Source of the DNA: Candidatus Pantoea deserta
Lineage (GTDB): Bacteria; Pseudomonadota; Gammaproteobacteria; Enterobacterales; Enterobacteriaceae
Length of the DNA stretch: 64,000 bases
Assembly (NCBI RefSeq): GCF_003813865.1
Contig: NZ_RMVG01000017.1
Span: 1 to 64,000, forward strand
Direction: 5' to 3'
The notes under the pieces: generated by a model
What the model was told of the DNA's origin: nothing
The model's database searches: none
What the model saw: only the letters and a program-made list of their open reading frames with translations
Position numbers and translations under genes: made by a program
In this document: positions 41,375-50,338 of the stretch, in pieces
Layout: each line of letters opens with the position of its first letter
Numbering within the stretch: position 1 is the stretch's first letter

Positions 41375-42355
41375 ATGGCAAAGACACTGCTGTCAGTCAT
41401 TATTCCCACGTACAACGTGGAAAAGTACATTGTCGACTGTGTCGACTCCTTGTTACGTCAGATCACCGCGCCAGCGGAAATTATTATCGTCAATGACGGC
41501 TCCACTGACGGTACCCTGGCGCTGGTGCAGCAAACCTACGGCCATCAGCCGCAGGTGCGCATTATTACCACGCCCAACGGGGGAGCGGGTAAGGCGCGTG
41601 ACGTCGGTATCGAAGCGGCTCAGGGCGAATTTCTGTTTTTTTGCGACCCGGACGATATCGTGCCGGACGGCTTTGTCGCCGAGCTGCAACAGGTCACCGA
41701 CGCGCATCCTGAGGTCGATCTTTTTTGCTTTAGCTCGCAGATGTTTGAAGACGGCCACGAAAATAATACCCGGCCCAAAGTCCGGCATGAGCAGTTCGGC
41801 CTGCATTCTCCGCAGCAGGTGCTGTCGCGTTTGCTGCGTAATGGTTCTTACACCTCGGCGGCCTGGAATTATGCGGTTAAAAAAAGCCTCGTTATGCAGC
41901 GCGGCCTGCGTTTTGTCGAACGCGTGCATGAAGATCATAAATTTACGCTGTCGGTGTTTATTTATGCCCGTCAGGCATGGGTCAGTCAGCACGTCTACTA
42001 TAGCCAGCGCGTACGCAGCGGCTCGCTGACCAACAGCCGTAAAAACGATGACTATTTTATGCAGCGCTACAATGCTTTTATGCAAACCTACGGCTTGCTG
42101 AAGCAGGGTATGGATAAATCCCCGCTAAAAAACGAGCTGGAAAAAGCCTATTTACTGCATTCGTTCCGCCTGATGATTTACCTGTCGCTTTATAACGGAA
42201 CGCCGGTGCCGGAATATGTCATTCACGCCATCCAGTTTATGGGAAGCCAGCATAAGCCTGTTGGCGTCAAAGAGTGGCTGCTGATTAATCGTCCACGGAT
42301 GTTTATCAGGCTGCAAAAATATAAAGTGGATAAAGAGCAGAAAAAAATCGCCTGA
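41375..42355 (+). CDS. Family-2 glycosyltransferase (accessory locus, first gene)
   Basis: 326 residues. The N-terminal half is a GT-A, family-2 domain: LSVIIPTYNVEKYI (residue 6 on), VNDGSTDGTL, GGAGKARDVGIEAAQG and the metal-binding DPDD at residues 91-94. A later VHEDHKF probably supplies the catalytic-base region. There is no membrane segment, so it should act in the cytoplasm, perhaps at the membrane face. The donor and acceptor sugars cannot be told from sequence. AGAGAAAG lies before the ATG. It ends in its own terminator, so it may be a separate unit from the next two genes. It is related to the glycosyltransferase at 44092. Confidence 0.88.
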   Translation: MAKTLLSVIIPTYNVEKYIVDCVDSLLRQITAPAEIIIVNDGSTDGTLALVQQTYGHQPQVRIITTPNGGAGKARDVGIEAAQGEFLFFCDPDDIVPDGFVAELQQVTDAHPEVDLFCFSSQMFEDGHENNTRPKVRHEQFGLHSPQQVLSRLLRNGSYTSAAWNYAVKKSLVMQRGLRFVERVHEDHKFTLSVFIYARQAWVSQHVYYSQRVRSGSLTNSRKNDDYFMQRYNAFMQTYGLLKQGMDKSPLKNELEKAYLLHSFRLMIYLSLYNGTPVPEYVIHAIQFMGSQHKPVGVKEWLLINRPRMFIRLQKYKVDKEQKKIA

Positions 42356-42390
42356 CGAATTTTATCTGCGCCCGACTCGTCTACCGGCTG

Positions 42391-42424
42391 TCAGCGATAT
42401 TTATCGCTGATAAATGCTTTTTTA
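42391..42424 (+). terminator. Terminator after the first glycosyltransferase
   Basis: TCAGCGATA at 42391 pairs with TATCGCTGA ending at 42410, and is followed by a T-rich tract to 42430. The rest of the gap to 42568 may hold a promoter; it also has a small GCCAC/GTGGC hairpin at 42522-42535. Confidence 0.7.
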
Positions 42425-42568
42425 CTTTTTATCTTATAAGCGCAGACGTCAGATTTAATCTGGCCCGTAGCGCCAGCGATAAATTTAAGACTAAGTCTGG
42501 TAGGCAGGTCAAAAGATGTGTGCCACGCTTGTGGCCTCCAAGAAAATTGCCCAGACCTCATCATACTT

Positions 42569-44095
42569 ATGTCAATCAAACGTAATGCGATCGCCAACTA
42601 TGTCGGTCAGATTTACCTGACGCTGTCAGGCATCCTGGTAGTACCGCTATATATTCAACATTTAGGGATGGAAGCTTACGGATTAGTCGGGTTTTTCTCG
42701 ATTCTGTTAACCTGGCTTCAGCTGCTGGATGCGGGCGTCTCGACGACCCTGATGCGGGAAGCGGCGCGCTATCGCGCCAGCCAGACCGAATTTATCTGGT
42801 TTCCCGCGCTTTTCTCCGCGCTCTCTAAATTCTTCCTTATTTCCACGCTGGTTCTGGTGGTGATTGGCTGGCTGGCGACGCCGTGGATCGCGCATAACTG
42901 GCTGGATGCGCGTCATCTGCCTTCCTCTGACGTGACCCTTGCCGTCGCCATTATGGTGATCACGGCGGCTATCCGCTGGCGCACCAGCCCTTACCGTAGC
43001 GTCATTGTCGGCTTTGAGCATCAGGTCTGGCTCAACGGCGTTAACCTGGCGATCGTCACGCTGCGAACCTTCGGCGCGGTGCTGGTCATCCAGCTGTTCT
43101 CCAATCCCGTGCTGAGCTTCTTTATCTGGCAGCTGCTGGTGTCGATAGCGGAAGCGGTCTGCCTGATCGCGAAGTGCTACCAGCTGGTACCCGCAGAGGC
43201 GCGCAAACAGAAGCATGAGGATCTTAAAAGCATACTCAAGCCGTTTATCCGCTTTGCGCTGAGTGCCGCGTTCGCCAGCGCCATCTGGACCTTTATTTCG
43301 CAAATTGACCGACTGGTGCTGTCGAAAACGCTGCCGCTCAGCGCCTATGGCTCCTTTACCGTGGTCGCGACGGCGGCAACCGGGATTATTCTGCTCAGCA
43401 GCCCCATTATGCAGGCCATTGTGCCGCGCATGACCGGCATTAAAACGCGCAAAGAGGGCGACGCCGAATCGCTGACGCTCTATCGCTATACCACACAGGC
43501 GGTGGCGATTTTTATGGCGCCGCTGAGCATCACTATCGCTATGTTCGCCACGCCGCTGCTGTGGGCCTGGACGCAGAATGAGCAGGTCGTCACGGACATG
43601 TCTTTTGTGCTCAGCCTCTATGCGCTGGGCAGCGGCGTGCAGGCGATTTGCGGTCTGCTCTACCATCTGCAATATGTCAACGGCAACCTTAAACTGCATC
43701 TCAAAGGCTTCACCTGCTTTGCCATCATTCTGGTGCCGTTGAATATCTGGGCGGCGATCCACTATGGCGCGCAGGGCACCGGCTGGCTGTGGCTGGGGCA
43801 GAATATCTTCTATCTGGCGGGGTGGGCCTGGCTGGTGCATCGCCGCTTCGCGCCAGGCATTCACTTTACCTGGCTGACGCGCGATGTGCTGCTTATCTGG
43901 GCGGTGGCGGCGCTGGTGGCCTGGCTATGCAGTTTCCTGCCTGTAGAGTGGAACCAGAATCGCTGGCTGAATCTGCTGTGGCTTGGCCTGATCGGCCTGG
44001 CCAACCTCTCGGTCTGCTGCCTGCTGCACAGCCTGGTGATCAAGCGTCTGCTGCCTGCTCGCGCCAAAGGTTTCAATATTGAGGAAAGAGAATGA
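42569..44095 (+). CDS. Wzx/MVF-type polysaccharide flippase-like membrane protein
   Basis: 508 residues from 42569, with about 12-14 hydrophobic segments spread along the whole chain. The N-terminus MSIKRNAIANYVGQIY and GLVGFFSILLTWLQLLDAG are typical of the polysaccharide_biosynth/Wzx branch of the MOP flippases, which move undecaprenyl-linked glycans across the inner membrane. There are charged loops (LISQIDRLVLSKTLPL type segment near residues 250-265). The start is not certain: the ATG at 42569 lacks a clear ribosome site, and an in-frame GTG at 42518 is possible but gives an unlikely Cys-rich extension. Its stop overlaps the next gene by 4 bases, so the flippase and second glycosyltransferase are coupled. 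Confidence 0.85.
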   Translation: MSIKRNAIANYVGQIYLTLSGILVVPLYIQHLGMEAYGLVGFFSILLTWLQLLDAGVSTTLMREAARYRASQTEFIWFPALFSALSKFFLISTLVLVVIGWLATPWIAHNWLDARHLPSSDVTLAVAIMVITAAIRWRTSPYRSVIVGFEHQVWLNGVNLAIVTLRTFGAVLVIQLFSNPVLSFFIWQLLVSIAEAVCLIAKCYQLVPAEARKQKHEDLKSILKPFIRFALSAAFASAIWTFISQIDRLVLSKTLPLSAYGSFTVVATAATGIILLSSPIMQAIVPRMTGIKTRKEGDAESLTLYRYTTQAVAIFMAPLSITIAMFATPLLWAWTQNEQVVTDMSFVLSLYALGSGVQAICGLLYHLQYVNGNLKLHLKGFTCFAIILVPLNIWAAIHYGAQGTGWLWLGQNIFYLAGWAWLVHRRFAPGIHFTWLTRDVLLIWAVAALVAWLCSFLPVEWNQNRWLNLLWLGLIGLANLSVCCLLHSLVIKRLLPARAKGFNIEERE

Positions 44096-45096
44096 GCACA
44101 CGGAAACCTGACAGTCACTCCACCCTCTCGGTGATTGTGCCGAACTGGAACTGCGCGCCCTGGCTGCCGGAAGCGATCGATTCGCTGCTGGGGCAGTCAT
44201 CGCCGCCGGAGCAGGTGATCGTCATCGACGACGGTTCGACCGATAACAGCATCGAACTGCTGGAGGGGCTGGCCGCGCGCCATCCCCAGCTCAGGCTGCT
44301 GCGCGGCGAACGCGGCGGCGTCAGCGCGGCGCGGACGAAAGGGCTGGAGATCGCCACCGGCGACTTTATCTACTTTATGGACGCCGACGACTTTGTCGAA
44401 AAAGATCTCTTCGCGGATTTTCGCCGCACGCTGGCGCAGCATCCTGACATGGAGATGTTCTGTTTCGGCGCGCGCATGTTTACCGATAAGCCGGTTGCGG
44501 AGCGTGACTATACACCCTTCCATCAGCGCCACGCTGAGGGCGTCTGGCCGGGCGGCGGCGACACGCTGCGCAGCATGATCCCGCAGCGTTCAGCGCATCG
44601 CGTGCTGTGGAGCAGCATCCTCTCGCGTCAGCTTATTGCGCGGACCGGCGTGCAGTTCCTGCCTATCCAGAACCATGAAGATGCGCCCTATATGTTTGCG
44701 CTCTATATGTCAGCGCGACAAATCGGCTTTACGCGTAAGAGTTACTACAACAAACGCTTTATGCCGACGTCGCTCTCGCAGAGCAAGCCAACCTTTTCCT
44801 GGGTAGAGAACTACTATATCGCGCGCCGCAGCAGCGAAAGCTTTTTGCGCGACCAGGGATTGCCGCCGGAAGAGACGCTGCTGGACCGCTATTATCAGCC
44901 GGTGATGTATGGCTGTCTGATTGAGATCCGCAAAAACAATATTCAGGTTCCCCCCTCGTGGCACCCCACCATCGATCAGCTGGTGCGCAAGGTGACGCGG
45001 GAAAGTAAGCGCCTGAAGCTGCTCTGGTATTATCCGACGCTTTACAGCGGACTCCAGGCGTGTCGACGTCTGGCGCGCTATGCCAGCAAGCGCTGA
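44092..45096 (+). CDS. Family-2 glycosyltransferase (accessory locus, third gene)
   Basis: 334 residues. GT-A family-2 domain: LSVIVPNWNCAPWLPEAI, VIDDGSTDNS, GGVSAARTKGLEIATGD and metal-binding DADD at 97-100, then NHEDAPYMFAL near 190. It lines up along its length with the glycosyltransferase at 41375, including HP(E/D), FCF...MF and a shared ARQ...YY..R....SL..S segment after the HED motif, so the two are paralogues. GAGGAAAGAGA precedes the ATG, which lies in the flippase stop. Substrates unknown. Confidence 0.88.
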   Translation: MSTRKPDSHSTLSVIVPNWNCAPWLPEAIDSLLGQSSPPEQVIVIDDGSTDNSIELLEGLAARHPQLRLLRGERGGVSAARTKGLEIATGDFIYFMDADDFVEKDLFADFRRTLAQHPDMEMFCFGARMFTDKPVAERDYTPFHQRHAEGVWPGGGDTLRSMIPQRSAHRVLWSSILSRQLIARTGVQFLPIQNHEDAPYMFALYMSARQIGFTRKSYYNKRFMPTSLSQSKPTFSWVENYYIARRSSESFLRDQGLPPEETLLDRYYQPVMYGCLIEIRKNNIQVPPSWHPTIDQLVRKVTRESKRLKLLWYYPTLYSGLQACRRLARYASKR

Positions 45097-45216
45097 TCGC
45101 GATCAATATTCTCGCCCGTTCAGTAATTTACTTTTGCGTCAGAGGCCTTTACCATTCTGGCGCACATTTTCCTGTGCACCCTGACAACTCATCGCATCCG
45201 ATAACCAGGAGAGTGC

Positions 45217-46227
45217 ATGCTTTATCCTATCGTCCGACCCGCGTTGTTTAAGCTCGACCCTGAGCGCGCTCACGAACTGACCTTTCAGCAACTGCGTTTT
45301 ATCAGCGGCACGCCGCTGGAGGCGCTTATCCGTCAACGGCTGCCATCACGTCCTGTGACCTGCATGGGCTTACGCTTTGATAATGCGCTGGGGCTGGCGG
45401 CCGGACTGGATAAAAATGCGGAATGTATTGACGCCTTCGGGGCGATGGGTTTTGGCTTCGTTGAAGTCGGCACCGTGACGCCCCGCGCCCAGGCGGGTAA
45501 CGATAAGCCGCGTATGTTCCGGCTGGTGGAGGCTGAGGGCATTATTAACCGTATGGGATTTAATAATCTCGGCGTCGATCACCTGGTTGAAAATGTGAAA
45601 AAGGCGCGCTTTAAAGGCATCCTCGGCATTAATATCGGCAAAAATAAAGACACTGCGGTTGAAAATGGTAAAGAAGATTACCTGATTTGCATGGAGAAGG
45701 TTTACGCCGATGCCGGTTATATCGCGATAAATATCTCCTCGCCGAATACGCCGGGATTACGCACGCTGCAATATGGCGAGGCGCTGGACGATCTCCTGGC
45801 GTCGGTTAAAGCAAAACAGAAAGAGCTGGAACAACGCCATTTGAAATATGTTCCAGTGGCGGTAAAAATTGCGCCCGACCTCTCTGAAGAGGAATTAATT
45901 CAAATTGCCGACAGTCTGGTGCGGCACCATATTGACGGCGTGATCGCCACCAATACTACGCTGGATCGCTCGCTGGTCAGCGGCCTGAAGCACAGCAGCG
46001 AAAGCGGCGGCCTGAGCGGACGTCCGGTGCAGTCGCGCAGCACGGCGGTAATTAAACGGCTGGCGCAGGAGTTAAACGGCGCACTGCCGATTATCGGCGT
46101 AGGCGGTATTGATTCATTAACCGCGGCGCGCGAAAAAATGGCTGCGGGAGCCTCGCTAATCCAGATTTACTCAGGCTTTATTTATAAAGGGCCGGGGTTA
46201 ATTAAAGACATCGTGACTCATCTCTAA
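45217..46227 (+). CDS. pyrD: Dihydroorotate dehydrogenase (quinone), class 2
   Basis: 336 residues, as in E. coli PyrD. This membrane-associated FMN enzyme oxidises dihydroorotate to orotate in pyrimidine synthesis and passes electrons to quinone. The N-terminal helices (residues 1-30) mark class 2; the catalytic base is Ser175 in [14 protein letters not shown]-binding GVGGIDS and [10 protein letters not shown] lie near the C-terminus. AGGAG precedes the ATG. E. coli pyrD is controlled by start-site switching and PurR; neither could be assigned in the 120-bp gap here. Confidence 0.97.
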   Translation: MLYPIVRPALFKLDPERAHELTFQQLRFISGTPLEALIRQRLPSRPVTCMGLRFDNALGLAAGLDKNAECIDAFGAMGFGFVEVGTVTPRAQAGNDKPRMFRLVEAEGIINRMGFNNLGVDHLVENVKKARFKGILGINIGKNKDTAVENGKEDYLICMEKVYADAGYIAINISSPNTPGLRTLQYGEALDDLLASVKAKQKELEQRHLKYVPVAVKIAPDLSEEELIQIADSLVRHHIDGVIATNTTLDRSLVSGLKHSSESGGLSGRPVQSRSTAVIKRLAQELNGALPIIGVGGIDSLTAAREKMAAGASLIQIYSGFIYKGPGLIKDIVTHL

Positions 46228-46385
46228 GACATTTCCGACAAAACGGGGCCGGGGGGTTTATTTCTCTCTTCGGCTCGTTTATATTTTTCCCAGTTCTACC
46301 TTTTTTCAGCTTTTTCCTCAGAAGCAATGCAACGCTTCGCTGAGTCTGCGCGAGTGTAGCGCGGCGGTTAATGACAAGGCACTCT

Positions 46386-46928
46386 ATGAAAATCAAACCT
46401 GATGACAACTGGCGCTGGTATTTTGACGCCGACCATGACCGGATGATGCTGGATCTGGCTGACGGTATGCTTTTCCGCTCTCGCTTTCCCCGCAAAATGC
46501 TGACGCCAGACGCTTTTCGCCAGACAGGATTCAGCGTTGACGATGCTGCGCTCTATTACACCTTCGATGAACGCTGCCGCCAGAGTTCGCTGAGCGCCAG
46601 TCAACGCGCTGAGCTGACGCTAAACGCGCTGGTCGCAAGCCGCTTTCTGAAGCCGCTGATGCCGAAAAGCTGGCATTTCACCGCCTGGACCTGTGTGTTG
46701 CAGCCGGAATCCGGCGATATGGTGGAAGTGACGCTGGCGGAAAATGGCGAGCAGGCGCGTCTGCTGGCGATTGAAAGCGGCGGCAACGCCACGCTCTGTC
46801 TACTGGCGCAGCCCACCCTGACGCTGGCGGGCAAACAGATGGTGCTGGGCGATGCCATCAAAATCATGAATGACCGTCTGCTGCCGCACCACGCTGAAAG
46901 CACGCCGCGCTTCGCTTACGCGGTCTGA
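46386..46928 (+). CDS. zapC: Cell division protein ZapC
   Basis: 180 residues, the length of E. coli ZapC. It binds and bundles FtsZ filaments at the division ring. The N-terminal [20 protein letters not shown] and [17 protein letters not shown] are strongly conserved, as is ALCLLAQP-like [15 protein letters not shown] near 145. The start at 46386 matches the family; an in-frame ATG at 46371 would add five residues. It ends 2 bp before the opposing ycbX. Confidence 0.95.
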   Translation: MKIKPDDNWRWYFDADHDRMMLDLADGMLFRSRFPRKMLTPDAFRQTGFSVDDAALYYTFDERCRQSSLSASQRAELTLNALVASRFLKPLMPKSWHFTAWTCVLQPESGDMVEVTLAENGEQARLLAIESGGNATLCLLAQPTLTLAGKQMVLGDAIKIMNDRLLPHHAESTPRFAYAV

Positions 46929-46930
46929 GG

Positions 46931-48040
46931 TTACGCCAGTTCAATATCGCCGGCGGGAATACAGCTACAGCTCAAAATGGTGCCGTCGCTGCGAATGGCG
47001 CTTTTCTTCAGCGCTTTTACCTCGCCCGACACCAGCGTCACCTTGCAGCTGCCGCACAGGCCCGCACGGCAGGAGTAGGGGATTTTAACTCCCTGCATCT
47101 CCAGCTGCTCCAGCAGCACCTGCTGATTATCTCCCTGAAACGCCTGCCCCTGATAGGCAATTGATACCTGAGCGGACTGCTGTTGCTGCGGCTTCAGGGT
47201 CTCGACTACCGCGCCCGGCCCATATGCGCGCGGCCTGTGGCGCGCCAGCACCACGACTTCGTCGCCGACGCGCACAATGCCGCTGCTGCGCGCAATCAAA
47301 TTAAGCCCGAAATCGATGTCGCCGCTGTCGTCCTGCGCGCTGCGAAAACCTTGCAGCGTTTTCAGCGGTTCGCCGTCCGGGTGCTTACGGCCGCTTTCGG
47401 TGCCAACGGTGGTAAAGACGCAGCGGCTACAGGGCTTCGGCACATCGAAAATCACGCCGCCAATCTGCACGCTGGCCCAGCTGTCTTCGTCCCAGGCCGG
47501 CGCGCCGCTTACGATCAGGTTGGCGCGAAACTGCTCGGCGCGCACGCTGGCCGGGCAGCGCTGTTGCAAATCCTGTAGCGAGGCGTTGTTAATCAGCAGA
47601 AAAGGGTAGCCGTCGGCAAAACCCAGCGGCACCTCGGTGAAGCGCTTTACCCGGCGCGACGGCTGCGGGCCGACCCAGCGCAGCTGAACCGGACGCGGGA
47701 AAAATTCGCTCAGCCAGGCGTTAATCGCCTCGGGCGCGATGCGCGCGGTAAAGTGATTGCCCCAGACTTCAGTGGGATGCTCCTGCGCGGCGAAATCATC
47801 GAAGCGGATGGTGGCCTGGCTGCCATCGGGCGCCTGAAGAAACAGGCCGTCTGTCAGCAGCGCTGGCGTAAAACGCACCATGTCAGGATATTGCCGCGCG
47901 GTGATAAAGGTACCGTCCGGCTCGGTCACCATAAAAATACGGTCAAACGCCATGCCGCTCTCTAAGACCTGCGCATGAGAAAGGTGTAAACCTCGCATTG
48001 ATTTAACCGGGTGAATAAACAGACGGGACAGCGTTGGCAT
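46931..48040 (-). CDS. ycbX: YcbX, MOSC and ferredoxin-domain molybdoenzyme
   Basis: 369 residues, as in E. coli. With CysJ, E. coli YcbX reduces N-hydroxylated base analogues such as 6-hydroxylaminopurine. Domains in order: N-terminal MOSC beta-barrel (about 1-120), MOSC with a Mo-ligand Cys candidate in [11 protein letters not shown] (near 212), then a 2Fe-2S ferredoxin domain with [16 protein letters not shown] and a last Cys near the C-terminus. CTGGAGA precedes the ATG. Confidence 0.95.
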   Translation of the reverse strand: MPTLSRLFIHPVKSMRGLHLSHAQVLESGMAFDRIFMVTEPDGTFITARQYPDMVRFTPALLTDGLFLQAPDGSQATIRFDDFAAQEHPTEVWGNHFTARIAPEAINAWLSEFFPRPVQLRWVGPQPSRRVKRFTEVPLGFADGYPFLLINNASLQDLQQRCPASVRAEQFRANLIVSGAPAWDEDSWASVQIGGVIFDVPKPCSRCVFTTVGTESGRKHPDGEPLKTLQGFRSAQDDSGDIDFGLNLIARSSGIVRVGDEVVVLARHRPRAYGPGAVVETLKPQQQQSAQVSIAYQGQAFQGDNQQVLLEQLEMQGVKIPYSCRAGLCGSCKVTLVSGEVKALKKSAIRSDGTILSCSCIPAGDIELA

Positions 48041-48177
48041 GGCGATCTCCAGAGAAACAGGCGGGCGCGATAAAAGAAACTCACTTTATGATACCTGGTC
48101 TCAGGACGCTACAGCCTTCTCTCCGGCAGGTAGCCGTCGCCAGCGTGTAGCTTTCCAACAAACAGGGCGATTTAGGG

Positions 48178-48183
48178 TATAAT
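48178..48183 (+). promoter_or_regulatory. Candidate -10 box for rlmL-uup-pqi
   Basis: A perfect TATAAT lies 34 bp before the rlmL start codon; the -35 at normal spacing (CCAACA) is poor. Confidence 0.5.
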
Positions 48184-48217
48184 ACGCAGCAATTTTCTCA
48201 AGAGTAATAGTGACGAT

Positions 48218-50332
48218 ATGAATTCTCTCTTTGCCAGTACGGCGCGTGGGCTCGAAGAGCTGTTGAAAAGTGAGCTGGACGCGCTGGGCGCGCAGGATTT
48301 GCAGGTGGTACAGGGAGGCGTTCATTTTGAGGCCGATGACCGTGTGATGTACCAGAGCCTGCTGTGGAGCCGTCTGGCGTCGCGCATTCTGCTGCCGCTC
48401 GGCGAATTTGGCGTTTACAGCGATCTCGACCTCTACGTTGGCGTACAGAGCATTGACTGGACCGAACTGTTTGGCAGTCAGCATACCTTTGTGGTGCACT
48501 TTAGCGGCACCAATGAATCGATCCGTAACAGCCAGTTTGGCGCGCTGAAGGTTAAAGACGCGATTGTCGATAGCTTTACCCGCCAGAAACTGCCGCGTCC
48601 CAATGTCGATCGCGAACAGCCGGATATTCGCATCAACGTCTGGCTAAATAAAGATCGCGCCAGTATCGCGCTCGATCTGAGCGGCGACGCGCTGCACCAG
48701 CGCGGCTACCGTCAGCAGACCGGACAGGCTCCGCTCAAGGAGAACCTGGCGGCGGCGATTGTGCTGCGATCGGGCTGGCAGCCGACAACCCCGCTGCTCG
48801 ATCCGATGTGCGGCTCCGGCACGCTGCTGATCGAGGCCGCGCTGATCGCCTGCGATCGCGCACCTGGCCTGCTGCGCAGCCGCTGGGGCTTTACCCACTG
48901 GCGTCAGCACAACGACGCGCTGTGGCGCGAGGTGAAAAGCGAGGCGCAGCAGCGCGCGCGCGCCGGTACAGCCGCTGCGCAGGCGCGCTTCTTTGGCTAT
49001 GACAGCGACGGACGCATACTGGAGTGGGCGCAGGCCAACGCGCGCCGCGCCGGAGTTGCGGATCTCTTCTCATTCGCCCGTCAGGATGTACTACAGCTGA
49101 AAAATCCGCTACCCGACCATCAGCACGGCACCGTGCTGAGCAACCCGCCTTACGGCGAGCGTCTGGAGAGCGAACCGGCGCTGATTGCGCTGCACAGCCA
49201 GCTGGGCCGGATTATGAAACAGCACTTCGGCGGCTGGACGCTGTCGCTGTTTAGCGGCTCGCCCGAGCTGCTGAGCTGCCTGCAACTGCGTGCAGAACGC
49301 CAGTTTAAAGCGAAGAACGGCCCCATCGAATGCGTGCAGAAGAACTATCAGCTGGCGGAAAACAGCAGCGAAAAGGGCGCGCAGATTGCGGAAGATTACG
49401 CTAATCGCCTGCGCAAAAATCTCAAGAAGCTGGAGAAATGGGCGCGCCAGGAAGGCATCGAATGCTATCGCCTCTATGACGCCGATCTGCCGGAATATAA
49501 CGTGGCGGTGGATCGCTACGGCGAGTGGGTCGTGGTTCAGGAGTATGCGCCGCCAAAAACCATCGACGCGGCGAAAGCGCGCCAGCGCCTGTTCGACGTG
49601 ATCGGCGCAACGCTTAGCGTGCTGGAACTGCCCGCCAACCGGCTGGTGCTGAAAACGCGCGAGCGCCAGAAAGGCAAGAATCAGTATCAGAAGCTCGGCG
49701 AGAAAGGGGACTTCATGGAGGTGCGGGAGTACAACGCGCGCCTGTGGGTCAACCTGACGGACTACCTGGATACCGGGCTGTTCCTCGATCACCGTATCGC
49801 GCGCCATATGCTCGGCAAGATGAGCAAGGATAAAGACTTCCTTAACCTGTTCTCCTACACCGGCAGCGCAAGCGTACACGCCGGCCTGGGCGGCGCGCGC
49901 AGTACCACCACGGTGGATATGTCGCGCACCTATCTTGAGTGGGCCGAGCGCAACCTGCGCCTTAACGGTCTGACCGGTCGCCAGCATCGTCTGATGCAGG
50001 CCGACTGTCTGGGGTGGCTGCGCGAAAGCGACGAAACCTTCGATCTGATTTTTATCGATCCGCCGACCTTCTCTAACTCCAAACGCATGGAAGAGGACTT
50101 CGACGTGCAGCGCGATCACATTATGCTGATGCGCAACCTGAAGCGCCTACTGCGTGCGGGCGGCACCATTATGTTCTCTAACAACAAGCGCGGCTTCAAA
50201 ATGGATCTTGAAGGGCTGGCGTCGCTGGGCCTGAAGGCGCAGGACATCACGCAGAAAACCCTGTCGCAGGATTTCGCCCGTAACCGTCAAATCCACAACT
50301 GCTGGCTGATTACCCACGCCGGTAAGGAATAA
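48218..50332 (+). CDS. rlmL: Bifunctional 23S rRNA methyltransferase RlmKL
   Basis: 704 residues (702 in E. coli). The N-terminal half (THUMP domain, then a Rossmann methyltransferase with [17 protein letters not shown] and NPPYGER near 308) makes m2G2445; the C-terminal RlmK half ([14 protein letters not shown], then [10 protein letters not shown] near 615) makes m7G2069 in 23S rRNA. Only a weak AGAG lies upstream of the ATG. uup starts 6 bp after the stop. Confidence 0.97.
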   Translation: MNSLFASTARGLEELLKSELDALGAQDLQVVQGGVHFEADDRVMYQSLLWSRLASRILLPLGEFGVYSDLDLYVGVQSIDWTELFGSQHTFVVHFSGTNESIRNSQFGALKVKDAIVDSFTRQKLPRPNVDREQPDIRINVWLNKDRASIALDLSGDALHQRGYRQQTGQAPLKENLAAAIVLRSGWQPTTPLLDPMCGSGTLLIEAALIACDRAPGLLRSRWGFTHWRQHNDALWREVKSEAQQRARAGTAAAQARFFGYDSDGRILEWAQANARRAGVADLFSFARQDVLQLKNPLPDHQHGTVLSNPPYGERLESEPALIALHSQLGRIMKQHFGGWTLSLFSGSPELLSCLQLRAERQFKAKNGPIECVQKNYQLAENSSEKGAQIAEDYANRLRKNLKKLEKWARQEGIECYRLYDADLPEYNVAVDRYGEWVVVQEYAPPKTIDAAKARQRLFDVIGATLSVLELPANRLVLKTRERQKGKNQYQKLGEKGDFMEVREYNARLWVNLTDYLDTGLFLDHRIARHMLGKMSKDKDFLNLFSYTGSASVHAGLGGARSTTTVDMSRTYLEWAERNLRLNGLTGRQHRLMQADCLGWLRESDETFDLIFIDPPTFSNSKRMEEDFDVQRDHIMLMRNLKRLLRAGGTIMFSNNKRGFKMDLEGLASLGLKAQDITQKTLSQDFARNRQIHNCWLITHAGKE

Positions 50333-50338
50333 GTTCAG

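Noticed and set aside
42707..43864. A 385-codon minus-strand frame opposite the flippase
   Set aside because: It is a shadow of the flippase gene; its Arg/His/Gln-rich translation has no membrane or enzyme motifs.
41375..45096. Reading the three-gene locus as a GtrABS-type O-antigen glucosylation cassette
   Set aside because: The flippase is a 508-residue Wzx/MVF-like protein, not the short GtrA, and the other genes are soluble GT-A enzymes rather than a GtrB plus multi-pass GtrC.
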